From the NCBI RefSeq assembly GCF_010111755.1, contig NC_088958.1, positions 992,001-1,056,000 of the forward strand: a stretch of DNA of 64,000 bases, in the 5' to 3' direction. Every line of letters begins with the position of its first letter. The stretch's first letter is position 1. The position numbers and the translations under genes are program-made. Shown piece by piece: positions 62,951 to 64,000 of this stretch. The notes beneath the pieces are model-generated. The model ran no database searches, was not told the origin of the DNA, and was given only the letters and a program-made list of their open reading frames with translations. The DNA comes from Nakaseomyces glabratus. Its lineage: Eukaryota > Ascomycota > Saccharomycetes > Saccharomycetales > Saccharomycetaceae.

Positions 62951-64000
62951 AAGTACAAGAATCCACTCTTCTCTAGAACAACAGTTCTTCCTGAAATGTT
63001 GCAGTTCATCTGGTTGAATCTGAACTCTGACCAAGATTCATTGATGGGATTGATGGTGGGAGTTAGACATACATGGTTTGCATTGTGAGATAGGATAATA
63101 TTATGTATATATTAAGATGGTAATGTATTACTGTAATCTTGTAAGAGTGGAAACCATTGAAATACTCAAGACTTTTTCTACTGTAATATATCATTGGTTG
63201 AATACTATGCAGGAGGATGAAATGAACAATCCAGTCTATTTTATGAGGTTTTCTTGACTTTCCCATATATGCCTTGATCACTTGTCACCAGTATTTACTT
63301 TATCAACATTTACTTCACAATGAACATGAGATGATGTAGTTATCATTATGTAGTTATTATGACCTTGTAGGATTCCTATATGTATCCCTGAAACAATGAG
63401 TTCCTCCACAACACAACACACATCAATTCAATATCATGTGTGAATTTATAAATGCTTATGAATACGACAATATCTGTGCAGTATTTGTACCTAGAATATT
63501 ACTTTTCTGTTTGTGATACATTTATGTTGAAGACAAAAACATCTTTGGAGAACAGATTTTCATCTTTTTTAGGGTTACATAGGGCATGCTAAAATTCTTA
63601 GGGCTGCATTAGGGTTCGTGTTTCATTCATTTGTCTGGGTAAGTAGGGTTTATAGTTATTACAGTTAGGGTTAATTAGGGCTATGTAGGGTTCCAGAAAT
63701 ATATATTTTGGTAATGAGGAAGGGATTTTTGGGTGATAACTGGAAAGTGAGCTATTAGAAATATGATAAGATGCACCACAAGGAATCCTGAATATCATGT
63801 AGATAGATTAAAAAGTTCACTGTACATATTTGATACCGTATATCTACATTCATGAAAAGACATTTGTAGAGTATATGATATGTCCATATATATCTAAGGC
63901 TCCACTATAAATGGGATTTAAGATTACTAGTTTATACTAAATCCAAATGATATATGAAAATGAACAAGAGCTATAACAATATCAATCTATACCTTTGAAT
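62951..64000. other. Subtelomere-like non-coding end of window
   Basis: AT-rich, without a credible gene. Minus-strand frames at 63063-63281 and 63598-63798 have no family features, and the second is an antisense reading of the TAGGG array. No telomeric repeat array is reached, so the chromosome end, if near, lies beyond the window. Confidence 0.4.
63570..63690 (+). promoter_or_regulatory. Array of eight TAGGG motifs, Tbf1-like
   Basis: TAGGG starts at 63570, 63580, 63599, 63610, 63644, 63666, 63676 and 63686, all on the plus strand. Three are full TTAGGGTT (63569, 63609, 63665). TTAGGG is the binding core of Tbf1, which occupies subtelomeric anti-silencing elements in S. cerevisiae. Spacings cluster near 10 and multiples. 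Confidence 0.65.

Overview
This window is nuclear DNA of a budding yeast (Saccharomycetaceae). Genes are compact and almost all intronless. The one intron I can support uses a GTATGT donor and a TACTAAC branch site. Gene order follows two Saccharomyces cerevisiae blocks joined end to end: the YBR056W-YBR062C block (with ARO3 inserted beside YBR056W, as expected of the ancestral order) and the YDL107W-YDL122W block, followed by PUB1. YFH1, which lies between HEM25 and EXP1 orthologues in S. cerevisiae, is absent here, a pattern typical of loss after the whole-genome duplication. Together with a large GPI-anchored adhesin of the hyphally-regulated/Awp-like type, this suggests a Nakaseomyces-clade yeast (Candida glabrata or a relative). 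The genus is an inference; I cannot confirm the species.

Layout. Positions 1-16.7 kb: 3' part of a family-5 glucosidase, then ARO3, MUM2, UBP14, TSC3, AKL1, ORC2, TRM7 and a spliced RING-finger gene (YBR062C). Positions 17.1-44.5 kb: MSS2, KIN28, YDL109C lipase, TMA17, RRP42, TRM3, ATG20, YDL114W, IWR1, NUP84, CYK3, HEM25, EXP1, UBP1. Positions 45.7-47 kb: PUB1. Positions 47-56 kb: a gene desert of about 9 kb, very AT-rich up to about 54 kb, then a more GC-balanced stretch with palindromic sites that forms the upstream region of the adhesin. Positions 56.2-61.0 kb: the adhesin, with three 135-bp and five 450-bp near-identical tandem repeats. Positions 61-64 kb: subtelomere-like non-coding DNA with a repeated 16-mer, a cluster of perfect palindromes and an array of eight TAGGG motifs.

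The genes are mostly housekeeping and act in separate pathways: aromatic amino-acid synthesis, ubiquitin recycling, sphingolipid synthesis, endocytic kinase control, replication origin recognition, tRNA 2'-O-methylation (TRM7 and TRM3), RNA processing, transcription (KIN28, IWR1), nuclear pore, cytokinesis, and mitochondrial glycine and heme supply. A shared regulatory theme is visible: PAC boxes (GCGATGAG), some with A/T-rich RRPE-like elements, sit 115-150 bp upstream of TRM7, RRP42, TRM3, IWR1 and EXP1.

The least explained sequence is the right quarter: the gene desert, the adhesin repeat array with its sharp change in base composition, and the subtelomeric motif families. Other notable points are a proximal-AG-skipping intron in YBR062C, a DFG-to-DMG change in the AKL1 kinase, and several perfect inverted repeats in promoters. 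I found no convincing tRNA, rRNA, intact transposon, CRISPR array or point centromere.
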